Assembly: GCF_031979925.1 (NCBI RefSeq)
Contig: NZ_DALZFB010000013.1
Span: forward strand, 1 to 64,000
Source of the DNA: Pseudescherichia sp031979925
GTDB taxonomy: Bacteria > Pseudomonadota > Gammaproteobacteria > Enterobacterales > Enterobacteriaceae
Reading direction: 5' to 3'
Length of the DNA stretch: 64,000 nt
Numbering within the stretch: the stretch's first letter is position 1; each line of letters starts with the position of its first letter. Both the position numbers and the translations under genes were made by a program. The notes under the pieces were generated by a model that ran no database searches, was not told the DNA's origin, and saw nothing but the letters and a program-made list of their open reading frames with translations. Of this stretch, positions 17,843-25,579 are shown one piece after another.

Positions 17843-18604
17843 TTAAGCCAGACGGCGCGCCGCTTCCACCACAATTTTAATCGCGTGGCTTTCGGTTTGC
17901 TTCATGGTCTCTGCGTTCGGGATCTCTTGCTGAGTACGGTTGACGATCACGCCCGCGACCATGCCCGCGCGCAGGCCCTGGCTGGAGCACATAGTCAGCA
18001 GCGTGGCGGACTCCATCTCATAGTTCATCACGCCCATTGACTGCCACTCTTCCATAGAGCCTTTATAGCGGCTGACGACGCGGCCGGAGAAGGTGTCGTA
18101 ACGCTCCTGACCTGGGTAGAAGGTGTCAGACGAGGCGGTCACGCCGATGTGGGTAGTCGCGCCCACCTCTTTAGCCGCCTCTACCAGCGCGGTGGTACAG
18201 GTGAAATCAGCTACCGCCGGGTACTCCATCGGCGCAAAGTGCAGGCTAGCCCCGTCGAGACGCACGGAAGCCGTGGTCACCAGCACGTCACCCACGTTGA
18301 TGTGCGGCTGAATAGCACCGGTGGTGCCCACGCGCAGGAAAGTCCGGATGCCCAGCTGCGCCAGCTCTTCAACGGCGATAGAGGTTGACGGGCCGCCGAT
18401 CCCGGTGGAGCAGACAATGATTGCTTTGCCATCCACTTCGGCACGCCATGAGGTAAATTCGCGATGCGATGCCAGCTTAACCGGCTTATCCATCAGCGCG
18501 GCGATCTTTTCCACTCGCTCCGGATCGCCAGGGACGATAGCCAGCGTTGCCCCCTGCAGATCGTTTTTGGTAAGACCGAGGTGAAAAACATCAGACTTGG
18601 ACAT
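17843..18604 (-). CDS. udp: Uridine phosphorylase
   Basis: Udp cleaves uridine with phosphate to uracil and ribose-1-phosphate in pyrimidine salvage. The 253-aa protein belongs to the PNP/UDP family (SSDTFYPGQERYDT, VMNYEMESATLLTM), nearly identical in layout to E. coli. I use the ATG at 18604 (MSKSDVFHLG) with AGGAGT upstream; the frame is open 9 codons further. Two CRP sites 52 bp apart lie upstream, as in CytR-regulated nucleoside genes. Confidence 0.97.
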   Translation of the reverse strand: MSKSDVFHLGLTKNDLQGATLAIVPGDPERVEKIAALMDKPVKLASHREFTSWRAEVDGKAIIVCSTGIGGPSTSIAVEELAQLGIRTFLRVGTTGAIQPHINVGDVLVTTASVRLDGASLHFAPMEYPAVADFTCTTALVEAAKEVGATTHIGVTASSDTFYPGQERYDTFSGRVVSRYKGSMEEWQSMGVMNYEMESATLLTMCSSQGLRAGMVAGVIVNRTQQEIPNAETMKQTESHAIKIVVEAARRLA

Positions 18605-18676
18605 AGGTGACTCCTTTGTGGGTCGATTCATCAGCAGAAGTAAAACGGTACTCTACAGAAGGCCATTGCTTTTTTT

Positions 18677-18692
18677 CGTGACACCAGTCACT
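18677..18692 (-). promoter_or_regulatory. Proximal CRP site of udp
   Basis: CGTGA-CACCAG-TCACT matches TGTGA-N6-TCACA at 8 of 10 positions. Its centre is about 80 bases upstream of the udp ATG. Confidence 0.7.
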
Positions 18693-18728
18693 CTGAAGAA
18701 AACTGTTTACATCAATTTTTCATCAAAA

Positions 18729-18744
18729 GGTGATTTATATCACA
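18729..18744 (-). promoter_or_regulatory. Distal CRP site of udp
   Basis: GGTGA-TTTATA-TCACA matches the CRP consensus at 9 of 10 positions. Its centre is 52 bp from the proximal site. This spacing is that of CRP pairs between which CytR binds (deoP2, udp), so CytR/cAMP-CRP control of udp is inferred. The divergent dlhH start is 114 bases away. Confidence 0.75.
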
Positions 18745-18857
18745 CTGTAACGCTCTCCTTCCCCCATTCGTCGTAAAGATAGTCTCTTCTGCACAGGATG
18801 ATTTTGCCGTACTGGCTATAGTTAGCTGATGCGCTAAATAAGGGTACGGAGATTGCC

Positions 18858-19670
18858 ATGACAACAGAAAAACAGCCCGGCTTTGCACCTGCAGCTTCAC
18901 CTCACGCTTCCACCGCAGTTCACACCTCTGAAGAGTCGATTTTGACCGGTGAAACGTCAATTCCCACCCAGGGAGATAACATGCCTGCCTGGCACGCCCG
19001 GCCACAGAAGGCCGACGGCCCGCTGCCGGTGGTGATTGTCGTGCAGGAAATTTTTGGCGTGCACGAGCATATCCGTGATATCTGCCGTCGGCTGGCGCAG
19101 GAGGGCTATCTGGCCATCGCGCCTGAACTCTACTTCCGCCAGGGCGACCCCAACGACTACAGCGATGTTCCCACGCTGTTTAAGGAGTTGGTTTCAAAGG
19201 TGCCCGATGCCCAGGTGCTGGCCGATCTTGATCACGTTGCCAACTGGGCGGCACGCAACGGCGGCGATGCACACCGGCTACTGCTTACCGGCTTTTGCTG
19301 GGGCGGGCGTATCGCCTGGCTCTACGCCGCGCATAATCCGCAGCTGAAAGCAGCGGTGGCGTGGTATGGCAAGCTGGTGGGCGATAAAACCCTGAACTCG
19401 CCGAAGCATCCGGTGGATATCGCTACCGACCTCAATGCGTCGGTTCTCGGCCTCTATGGTGCTCAGGACGGCAGCATTCCCCTTGATACCGTGGAGACCA
19501 TGCGCCATGCTCTGCGGGCCGCCAACGCCGAGGCGGAGATCGTGGTCTACCCCGATGCCGGGCATGCCTTTAACGCCGACTATCGCCCAAGCTATCACGA
19601 GGAGTCAGCCAAAGATGGCTGGCAGCGCATGCTGGCATGGTTTGCCCAGTATGGCGAAAAACGAGGCTAA
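18858..19670 (+). CDS. dlhH: Dienelactone hydrolase family protein
   Basis: A 270-aa alpha/beta hydrolase corresponding to E. coli YsgA/DlhH, placed next to udp as in E. coli. The catalytic triad is visible: Cys in LLTGFCWGGRIAW, an Asp in the GAQDGSIP region and His in YPDAGHAFN. The physiological substrate is not established. No signal peptide is obvious, so it is probably cytoplasmic. Upstream AGGGTACGGAG gives a ribosome site. Confidence 0.9.
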   Translation: MTTEKQPGFAPAASPHASTAVHTSEESILTGETSIPTQGDNMPAWHARPQKADGPLPVVIVVQEIFGVHEHIRDICRRLAQEGYLAIAPELYFRQGDPNDYSDVPTLFKELVSKVPDAQVLADLDHVANWAARNGGDAHRLLLTGFCWGGRIAWLYAAHNPQLKAAVAWYGKLVGDKTLNSPKHPVDIATDLNASVLGLYGAQDGSIPLDTVETMRHALRAANAEAEIVVYPDAGHAFNADYRPSYHEESAKDGWQRMLAWFAQYGEKRG

Positions 19671-19678
19671 CGTCCCAT

Positions 19679-19704
19679 GCCGGGCGGCTTAAAAATCGCC
19701 CGGC
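19679..19704. terminator. Hairpin between convergent dlhH and the HAD gene
   Basis: GCCGGGCG and CGCCCGGC form an 8-bp perfect stem around a loop that includes the stop codon of the minus-strand HAD gene (19689). The A-run in the loop could provide a U-run on either strand only partially; a shared terminator or REP-like element is likely. Confidence 0.45.
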
Positions 19705-20144
19705 GCACACTGCAGACAGGTCAATCCCTCCGCACGCCAGAAATCTACCACCGCCTGACGATCGTCGATCACCAGCCAGGGGGCGTAGCCGTCCGCTTTT
19801 ATCTGTTCCAGCAGCGTTTTTTTCACTACCTCATCCGGGAGCGTATCCTCTCCCTCCGGTCGAAGATAGAGCGCATCAAAAGGGATACAGTGCCGCTCCA
19901 GCCACTCCTGGGTGTGGCGCTGAAAGCTGGCGGGCCGCCCGCTGCAGATCACAATCTTCTGCTGCTGGGCGCTGAGCAGCCCCACCAGACGGCTGATGGC
20001 CACGCTCGGCAGCGCCTCCGCCATATGAGCAAAAAAGGGCTGCCACTGCTTTTCCGGGCCTAATACCCACTCGCGTACCGCCTCGGCATCAAACTCGGCG
20101 AGGGTACCGTCAATATCTACAATCACACACTGTTCAGTCAGCAT
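19689..20144 (-). CDS. Small HAD-family phosphatase resembling the 3'-phosphatase domain of T4 polynucleotide kinase
   Basis: This 151-aa protein has the complete HAD set: DIDGT nucleophile motif (Asp10, Asp12), motif II Ser in ICSGRP (residue 68), Lys near 108 and the acidic motif VIDDRQAVVDFWR (Asp127, Asp128). The last motif, together with the C-terminal GLTCLQCAPGDF, resembles the phosphatase half of T4 Pnkp more than the generic HAD sugar phosphatases. There is no kinase half. A 3'-phosphate or small-phosphoester phosphatase activity is inferred. It is last in the six-gene operon and overlaps the preceding gene by 11 bases. Confidence 0.75.
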   Translation of the reverse strand: MLTEQCVIVDIDGTLAEFDAEAVREWVLGPEKQWQPFFAHMAEALPSVAISRLVGLLSAQQQKIVICSGRPASFQRHTQEWLERHCIPFDALYLRPEGEDTLPDEVVKKTLLEQIKADGYAPWLVIDDRQAVVDFWRAEGLTCLQCAPGDF

Positions 20145-20691
20145 TCATCTTCTCCAGCGGAATAATTTTCCAGTCGTCAGGGGTAGCGCCGGGCAGGATC
20201 CAGAGCGGGGCAACGTTGCCGACCCGCTCACCACGGGGAGAGCCAGTCGCCAGCATGCGGATCACGCGGAATACCCCGGAGTGAGCCACCACCAATGGCG
20301 TGTCGTACTCCGCCAGCAGGGCGTTCAGGGCATCGGTCACGCGCCTACAGAAAGGCAGCCAGGCTTCACCGTTCGGCGGCGTCTCCTCGTAGGGTGTCTG
20401 CTCGCTAAGGGGACGGCACTCAAGATCGCCCCAGTCCCGCTCGCGCAGGTCGGCAACCAGGGTCAATGATGCGCCGGGCAGCGCCAGCTCTGCGGTACGC
20501 CGGGCGCGCTGCTGCGGACTGACGGCGACGATGCTCCATGAGCGGTTTAACAGCAGCGGCGAGGCATCGCGGGCCTGCTGCTCGCCCGTTGCCGTGAGCG
20601 GTACTTCGGTGCGCCCACCAATCAGGCGATCGCGGTTGAGCGGCGTCTCACCGTGGCGAACAAAGACAAAAGGCTTAGGCAGTAGCGTCAT
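20134..20691 (-). CDS. Histidine phosphatase family protein
   Basis: A 185-aa phosphoglycerate-mutase-like phosphatase. It shows the phosphohistidine motif VRHGET (Arg12, His13), the second arginine in SPQQRARRT, the acidic LRERDWGDLE and the second catalytic histidine in VVAHSGVFR (His137). Substrates in this family range from small phosphoesters to proteins and cannot be told from sequence. It overlaps the MBL gene by 17 bases and the HAD gene by 11, so the three hydrolases are translationally coupled to each other and to the transporter. Confidence 0.85.
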   Translation of the reverse strand: MTLLPKPFVFVRHGETPLNRDRLIGGRTEVPLTATGEQQARDASPLLLNRSWSIVAVSPQQRARRTAELALPGASLTLVADLRERDWGDLECRPLSEQTPYEETPPNGEAWLPFCRRVTDALNALLAEYDTPLVVAHSGVFRVIRMLATGSPRGERVGNVAPLWILPGATPDDWKIIPLEKMNAD

Positions 20692-21745
20692 GTTTTATCC
20701 TGAAACGGGGCTGGGTGAGAATGTCGCAGCCCAGCGTCTGCTGCCAGAGCACGGCGTCATCAACAGGGGTAAACAGCGGCACCAGCTGGCGACAGTCCAG
20801 CATCGCTACCAGCTTTTGTAAGCAGCGACGCGTGGGATGAACGTTCCAGCGGCAGAAATCGACCTCGCCTCGTTGATGCTGCTCGCGGGCGCGGTGATTC
20901 ATATGACCGGTAAACAGGGTGCGGTGATGGAAATCAGCGCGCCGCCGCAGTTCGCCCGCTATGCCATGCTGCCCATCCGGGTCGGCGGCCAGAATGATCG
21001 GCGCGTCAGCGGTAAACGATGGCAGGTTACTTACCCGCTGCCGCAGCTCACGCTCTACGCCGGGGATCAGGCTGCCGTCGTTATGCTCCGCCATCAGGGT
21101 CAGCATCTCGCGGCAGGCGTCATCCATCACCACGTCATTCATGCCTCGCCGCGCCAGCAGCAGAGCTATCTCCACCGCCCGTCCGGAGGGCGGAACCGGA
21201 CAGAGCACAGGTCGCTGCACGTGCAGCCACAGAGCCTCAAGCTGCTGATGCTGGGGCATATCGTACAGGCCATACGAGGCGTCCATCAGCGCGACCGCCG
21301 CAGGCGGGGGCGGGTCGAAATGAAACAGCGCTGACTCCAGGCTAACGTCGCCGCTGTAGAACAGCCCCCCCGGCACATCGAGGTGGAACCAGATCCCACC
21401 CCAGGCATGGCCGCTGCTGCCGGTGGTAACCGTCAATTCGCCGAGGGAGAATTGGCCGCGCACAGGTATCGGGTGAACATTCGATCCCGTCGGCAGCGCG
21501 CGGGCCGTTACGGCGCTACAGTAGATCGGCACCGAGGCGGGCAACCGTGCCAGTCCGGCAATATGATCGATATGATCGTGGCTGAGCAGCACGGCATCCA
21601 GCCGATCCGGCATTGGCCAGTCATCGGCTCCCGGCTCCAGCGAGCCCCCGGCGTCCAGCAGAATGCGCTGCGTGGGGGTGGTCACCAGAATGGCGGCGGG
21701 CGTTTTGTCATGTAGCCCGCTAATAATCTCAATCTGCGCCGTCAC
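20675..21745 (-). CDS. Metallo-beta-lactamase-fold hydrolase, possibly beta-CASP-like
   Basis: The 356-aa protein has the metal site SHDHIDH (His56, His58, Asp60, His61), a later His113 (SSGHAWGG) and Asp133 (YSGDVS), all expected for a di-metal MBL hydrolase. The C-terminal half (FTGHMNHRAREQ, then WNVHPTRRCLQKL) recalls the beta-CASP insertion and motif of nucleases acting on RNA or DNA, but the match is loose. There is no signal peptide, so a cytoplasmic phosphodiesterase or nuclease role is inferred. The start overlaps the ATPase stop by 4 bases (ATGA). Confidence 0.75.
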   Translation of the reverse strand: MTAQIEIISGLHDKTPAAILVTTPTQRILLDAGGSLEPGADDWPMPDRLDAVLLSHDHIDHIAGLARLPASVPIYCSAVTARALPTGSNVHPIPVRGQFSLGELTVTTGSSGHAWGGIWFHLDVPGGLFYSGDVSLESALFHFDPPPPAAVALMDASYGLYDMPQHQQLEALWLHVQRPVLCPVPPSGRAVEIALLLARRGMNDVVMDDACREMLTLMAEHNDGSLIPGVERELRQRVSNLPSFTADAPIILAADPDGQHGIAGELRRRADFHHRTLFTGHMNHRAREQHQRGEVDFCRWNVHPTRRCLQKLVAMLDCRQLVPLFTPVDDAVLWQQTLGCDILTQPRFRIKHDATA

Positions 21746-22767
21746 GCCGCCTCCAGCCGCCAGCCCTGATGCAGGCGCACGGCGGTCAGCTGCTGCTCGT
21801 GCAGCGGCAGGTGATGGAAGGCTGTGAGCCGCTGCCCATCGGCCAGGCGCAGCGCCAGCAGGTAGCGCTCCCCCTGATAGATGCAGTTTTCAACGGTAGC
21901 GGCAAGGCCGCCCTCACCTATTTCAACATGCTCGGGACGCACCAGCACCGGGTGGCGCACGCCACCGCTCACGCTCAGCCCATGATGAAGCTGTATGCCA
22001 TCCAGATAGCGATCCGGCGTCGCGCTCGCCAGGTTCAGCACGCTGCCCTTACCAATAAAGCCCGCAACCCATGCGCTGCGCGGCTGCTGATAGAGTTCCT
22101 GCGGCGTTCCCCACTGCATCAGCTCGCCCCGATGCATCACGGCGATATGGCTGGCAAGCGCCATCGCCTCCGCCTGATCGTGGGTGACGTAGACAAAGGT
22201 TGCCCCGGTGCGGCGATGAAATTCGCGGAAGGTCTGCTCCATGGTGGCCCGCAGATGACGGTCGAGATTCGCCAGCGGCTCGTCAAGCAGCACCACCTGC
22301 GGCTCGGAGACCAGGCAGCGCGCCAGCGCCACGCGCTGCCGCTGGCCACCGCTCAGCTCCTGTGGCGAACGGTCGGCATACGCCCCTAGCTCCACCACCT
22401 CAAGGGCAGCCATCACCTGTTTATGCCGTGCCGCGCCGTTCACTTTTTTCAGCTTCAGCGGATAGCCAACGTTCTCCGCTACCGTCATATGCGGCCAGAG
22501 GGCATAGGATTGAAACACCATCCCCATGTTGCGCGCCTCCGGCGGCAAATGAGTGGTGGCATCGGCCAGCAGCCGGTTGCCCAGCATCAGACGGCCCTCG
22601 GAGAGCCGCTCCAGCCCGGCCAGAATACGCAGCGTGGTAGTTTTCCCGCAGCCGCTTGGCCCGAGCAGCGCCGTAAATGCGCCTTCGGGAATGGTCAGGT
22701 TCAGGTCGCGCACCACGGTCTGGTCGCCGAACGTTTTACTCAGGCTCTCCAGCTTCAGTTCTGCCAC
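21742..22767 (-). CDS. ABC transporter ATP-binding protein
   Basis: The 341-aa ATPase shows Walker A GPSGCGKTTT (residues 36-45), Q-loop FQSYALWPH, signature LSGGQRQR, Walker B VVLLDEPLAN and the switch His in YVTHDQAEAM. A C-terminal TOBE-type regulatory domain covers about residues 245-341. It belongs to the CUT1/FbpC/PotA group that energises importers for iron, sugars, polyamines, phosphonates and sugar phosphates. It overlaps the permease gene by 13 bases. Confidence 0.9.
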   Translation of the reverse strand: MAELKLESLSKTFGDQTVVRDLNLTIPEGAFTALLGPSGCGKTTTLRILAGLERLSEGRLMLGNRLLADATTHLPPEARNMGMVFQSYALWPHMTVAENVGYPLKLKKVNGAARHKQVMAALEVVELGAYADRSPQELSGGQRQRVALARCLVSEPQVVLLDEPLANLDRHLRATMEQTFREFHRRTGATFVYVTHDQAEAMALASHIAVMHRGELMQWGTPQELYQQPRSAWVAGFIGKGSVLNLASATPDRYLDGIQLHHGLSVSGGVRHPVLVRPEHVEIGEGGLAATVENCIYQGERYLLALRLADGQRLTAFHHLPLHEQQLTAVRLHQGWRLEAA

Positions 22768-24467
22768 GGGATCACTCCTTTGGGTAGATAGCGGCCAAGG
22801 CCGCTCAGCATCAGCATCACCAGCGCTACCAGCGCGACGACCATCACCGAGATGGCAGAGGCCAGCACCTTATCGCCGCTCTCATCAAGGTTAAAAATCA
22901 CTACGCCAAGGGTCTCCTTGCCCGCACTCCACAGCAGCGCCGAGACGGTCAGCTCGTTTACCGCCGTCAGAAATACCAGCAGTGCGCCAGCGAAGGCCGC
23001 CGGGGCCAGCAGCGGCAGCACGATATGCCGCAGCCGCTGGGAGAAGTTGGCTCCCGCCAGGCTGGCCGCCTCCTCCATCGCCGGATCGAGTTGCAGCATG
23101 CTGTTGTGCAGCGGCTTCAGGCAGACGGTGAGAAAGCGCGCCAGGTAGGCGAAGAAGATGATCAGCAGCGTACCGCTCAGGCTGATGCCGATAATGGGCA
23201 GCGGACGGGCGAACAGCAGGATGCAGGCGATGGCCAGCACCACTCCCGGCAAGGTATAGGGAATGTCGATCGCGCTGTGCAGCCAGCGCAGCGGACGTGC
23301 TGGAAAACGCACCAGCAGCCACGCCAGCGGCAGGCTCAGCAGCATCAGTACCAGCGCGGCAGAGACCGAGAGCAGCAGGCTGTTGCTCAGCGCGCGCCAG
23401 GTGGCACTGCCGCTCTCCGGCATCGCGTGGTAAGCGTTAAAGGTCAGGGTCCTGGCCGTCAGCGGTACGCCGAGAGTCGGCACCAGTGAGGTAGCAACCA
23501 GCGCCAGCAGCGGGGCCAGCAGAATAGCGGCCAGCACCGCGCCCAGCAGCAGCTCGGTGGCAAGACGCCACCTGCCAAGCTGGAAATCGAGCGCCCGCCC
23601 GGCCATACCGATCAGCGGCAGCGCGTGGCGACGCTGGAGATAGCCCTGCAGGGAGACGATGCCGATTGCCAGCACGCCCATTAGCACCGACAGTGCCGCC
23701 ACGTCGCTGAGCATCGACGGCCCGAAGCTCGACAACGACTGGTAGATCTGAATTGGCAGCACGAAGTAGGAGATGGGGATGCCGAGCATTGCCGGAATAC
23801 CAAAGTTGCCCAGCGCAGAGACGAAGGCTATCGCCGCCCCGGCCCACAGCGCGGTACGGCACAGCGGCAGCACGATGTCGATAAACACCCGCCACAGCGA
23901 AGCGCCATTGAGCCGTGCGGCCTCGATCTGCTCTTTCGGCAGGCACTGAAGCTGGGTGCGCAGGGCCAGGAAGACCAGCGGCGCGTGCTGGATCCCCAGT
24001 AGCAGAGCGATCCCCTCGGGGGAGTAGAGCGGATTGGCACTGCCAAACGACGGCGCAATGCCGAGGCTGTTAAGCAGAATGCTGCTCGGCCCGAAGAGCT
24101 GGAGCCAGCTCAGGGCTGTCACCTGGGGTGGGATCATCATCGGCAGCATGAACAGGAATACCCAGACCTGCTTGAGACGGATGTTAGTCAGCGCGAGACA
24201 GAAGGCAAACAGCCCACCCAGCAGCAGTGAGAGCAGGGTACCGAGGCCGCTGGTATAGAGGCTATTGTAGAGCGCGGTCCAGGTGGTTGGGTTGCTGAGC
24301 ACCCGCCACAGGCTGCTGCTGCTCCCCTGCTGCCAGTCCAGCAGTGCCGAGACCAGCAGCCGCAGGCTCGGCAGCAGGCTTAGCAGCGCCACCAGGCCAA
24401 GCAGCAGCCAGAGCAGCCCCTTCGGCGGACCGCTGCTGGCGGGTTGACGGAGGGTCATAGTGGTCAT
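22755..24467 (-). CDS. Fused two-domain ABC permease (FbpB/AfuB type)
   Basis: A 570-aa inner-membrane protein with about 12 hydrophobic segments in two homologous halves. Each half has its own EAA coupling loop: EAARLNGASLWRVF near residue 180 and EEAASLAGANFSQRL near 470. One chain therefore supplies both permease domains of the importer, as in the FbpB and AfuB families. A second in-frame ATG three codons downstream is an alternative start. It is 3 bases after the binding-protein stop. Confidence 0.9.
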   Translation of the reverse strand: MTTMTLRQPASSGPPKGLLWLLLGLVALLSLLPSLRLLVSALLDWQQGSSSSLWRVLSNPTTWTALYNSLYTSGLGTLLSLLLGGLFAFCLALTNIRLKQVWVFLFMLPMMIPPQVTALSWLQLFGPSSILLNSLGIAPSFGSANPLYSPEGIALLLGIQHAPLVFLALRTQLQCLPKEQIEAARLNGASLWRVFIDIVLPLCRTALWAGAAIAFVSALGNFGIPAMLGIPISYFVLPIQIYQSLSSFGPSMLSDVAALSVLMGVLAIGIVSLQGYLQRRHALPLIGMAGRALDFQLGRWRLATELLLGAVLAAILLAPLLALVATSLVPTLGVPLTARTLTFNAYHAMPESGSATWRALSNSLLLSVSAALVLMLLSLPLAWLLVRFPARPLRWLHSAIDIPYTLPGVVLAIACILLFARPLPIIGISLSGTLLIIFFAYLARFLTVCLKPLHNSMLQLDPAMEEAASLAGANFSQRLRHIVLPLLAPAAFAGALLVFLTAVNELTVSALLWSAGKETLGVVIFNLDESGDKVLASAISVMVVALVALVMLMLSGLGRYLPKGVIPWQN

Positions 24468-24470
24468 CAG

Positions 24471-25448
24471 TTAGCGGTTTCCAAACAGATCGGCGAAGCG
24501 TTTTTTATTGGCATCGGTATCCGCCAGCGCCTTCGCCGGGTCATACGGCATCAGCTTGATGCTGTCCCGCGCCGGGAAGCCTTCCGGCGCCGGGAGGCTC
24601 GCATCGGCGGGCAGGTAACCCTGCTTTAGCACCAGGCGCTGACCCGCATCCGACAGCACAAAGTCGATAAAGGCTTTCGCCCCGTCCGGGTTTTTCGCAT
24701 TCTTCAGCATCGCTACCGGTTCGGTCACGATGCTGACCCCCTCTTTCGGGAAAACAAACTCAATCGGTGCGCCCTTGGCTTTTTCGCGGATCGCCATGTA
24801 GTCCACCAGCACGCCATAGCCCTTGCTGCCGGAAGTGATGGCATTCATCACCGCGCCGTTCCCGCTCTGCGGCATCGCGCCGTTGGCCTTCAGCTTTTCG
24901 TACCAGGCAAAGCCGAGCTGCGGATCGTTCATCAGCGTCGCCATATGGATCTGCGCCGCGCCAGAGTAGAGCGGGCTGGGCAGCGTGGTCATGTTCTTAA
25001 GTTCAGGCTTGAGCAGATCCTGCCAGGAGCCAGGCTTCACCGGCGCGCGAGTGTTGTAGGCAATCCCGGTGGTGATCAGCTTGGTGCCGTAGTAGTAGCC
25101 CTGCGGATCGTACAGCTGGGCATCGTAGCGGCTGGCCTCGGGAGATTTATAGGCTGCCAGCAGATCCTGCTTTTTCAGAGCCTCCATGGTAACGCTGTCG
25201 GCAATCAGCAGCACGTCCGGTGCGGCACCGCCTGCCACCAGCTCGGCCTGCAGGCGCGCCGTCAGCTTAGTGGTTCCATCGCGGATCCATTTGACCTTAA
25301 TGTCCGGGTGCGCCTTTTCGAAGGCGGTGACGGTCATCTGGGCATCTTCGTTCGGCTGGCTGGTATAGAGCGTCAGCGTGGAAGCGGCGAAAGCCGGTGT
25401 GCTTAACGCGGTTACGATAACGGCTGCCAGCGCGGTGTGCTTACTCAT
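24471..25448 (-). CDS. ABC transporter periplasmic substrate-binding protein (FbpA/AfuA/PhnS-like)
   Basis: The 325-aa protein has a signal peptide (about residues 1-22, cleavage after PAFA) and the mature start STLTLYTSQP typical of the ferric/2-aminoethylphosphonate/hexose-phosphate binding family. The C-terminal twin-tyrosine iron motif of FbpA is not evident; the only YYY lies near residue 115 (GYYYGTKL). Iron is therefore unlikely, and a phosphate-bearing organic ligand is a better guess given the downstream phosphatases. It is the first gene of the operon and divergent from the regulator. Confidence 0.85.
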   Translation of the reverse strand: MSKHTALAAVIVTALSTPAFAASTLTLYTSQPNEDAQMTVTAFEKAHPDIKVKWIRDGTTKLTARLQAELVAGGAAPDVLLIADSVTMEALKKQDLLAAYKSPEASRYDAQLYDPQGYYYGTKLITTGIAYNTRAPVKPGSWQDLLKPELKNMTTLPSPLYSGAAQIHMATLMNDPQLGFAWYEKLKANGAMPQSGNGAVMNAITSGSKGYGVLVDYMAIREKAKGAPIEFVFPKEGVSIVTEPVAMLKNAKNPDGAKAFIDFVLSDAGQRLVLKQGYLPADASLPAPEGFPARDSIKLMPYDPAKALADTDANKKRFADLFGNR

Positions 25449-25501
25449 GGTCTCTTCCCTCTATTTTCGTTGTGATGATTAAAACAGGCAAATCTGACAA
25501 A

Positions 25502-25557
25502 AATGTGACCATATTTTTTCGTAGTAATAATTTCACATTCGCACGCTAGCATTGTGA
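25502..25557. promoter_or_regulatory. Candidate operator region between the ABC operon and its DeoR-type regulator
   Basis: Three copies of a TGTGA half-site lie in the 131-bp divergent region: AATGTGA (25502-25508), the inverted TCACATT (25533-25539) and ATTGTGA (25551-25557). The first two form a perfect 7-bp inverted repeat. They could be bound by the DeoR-family regulator or by CRP, although no pair has the CRP spacing of 6. Confidence 0.45.
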
Positions 25558-25579
25558 GAAAGAGTGCTAACAGGAGCAT

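Noticed and set aside
21742..25448. Annotation of the transporter as a ferric iron importer
   Set aside because: The binding protein shows no C-terminal twin-tyrosine site and the operon contains phosphatases, not iron genes.
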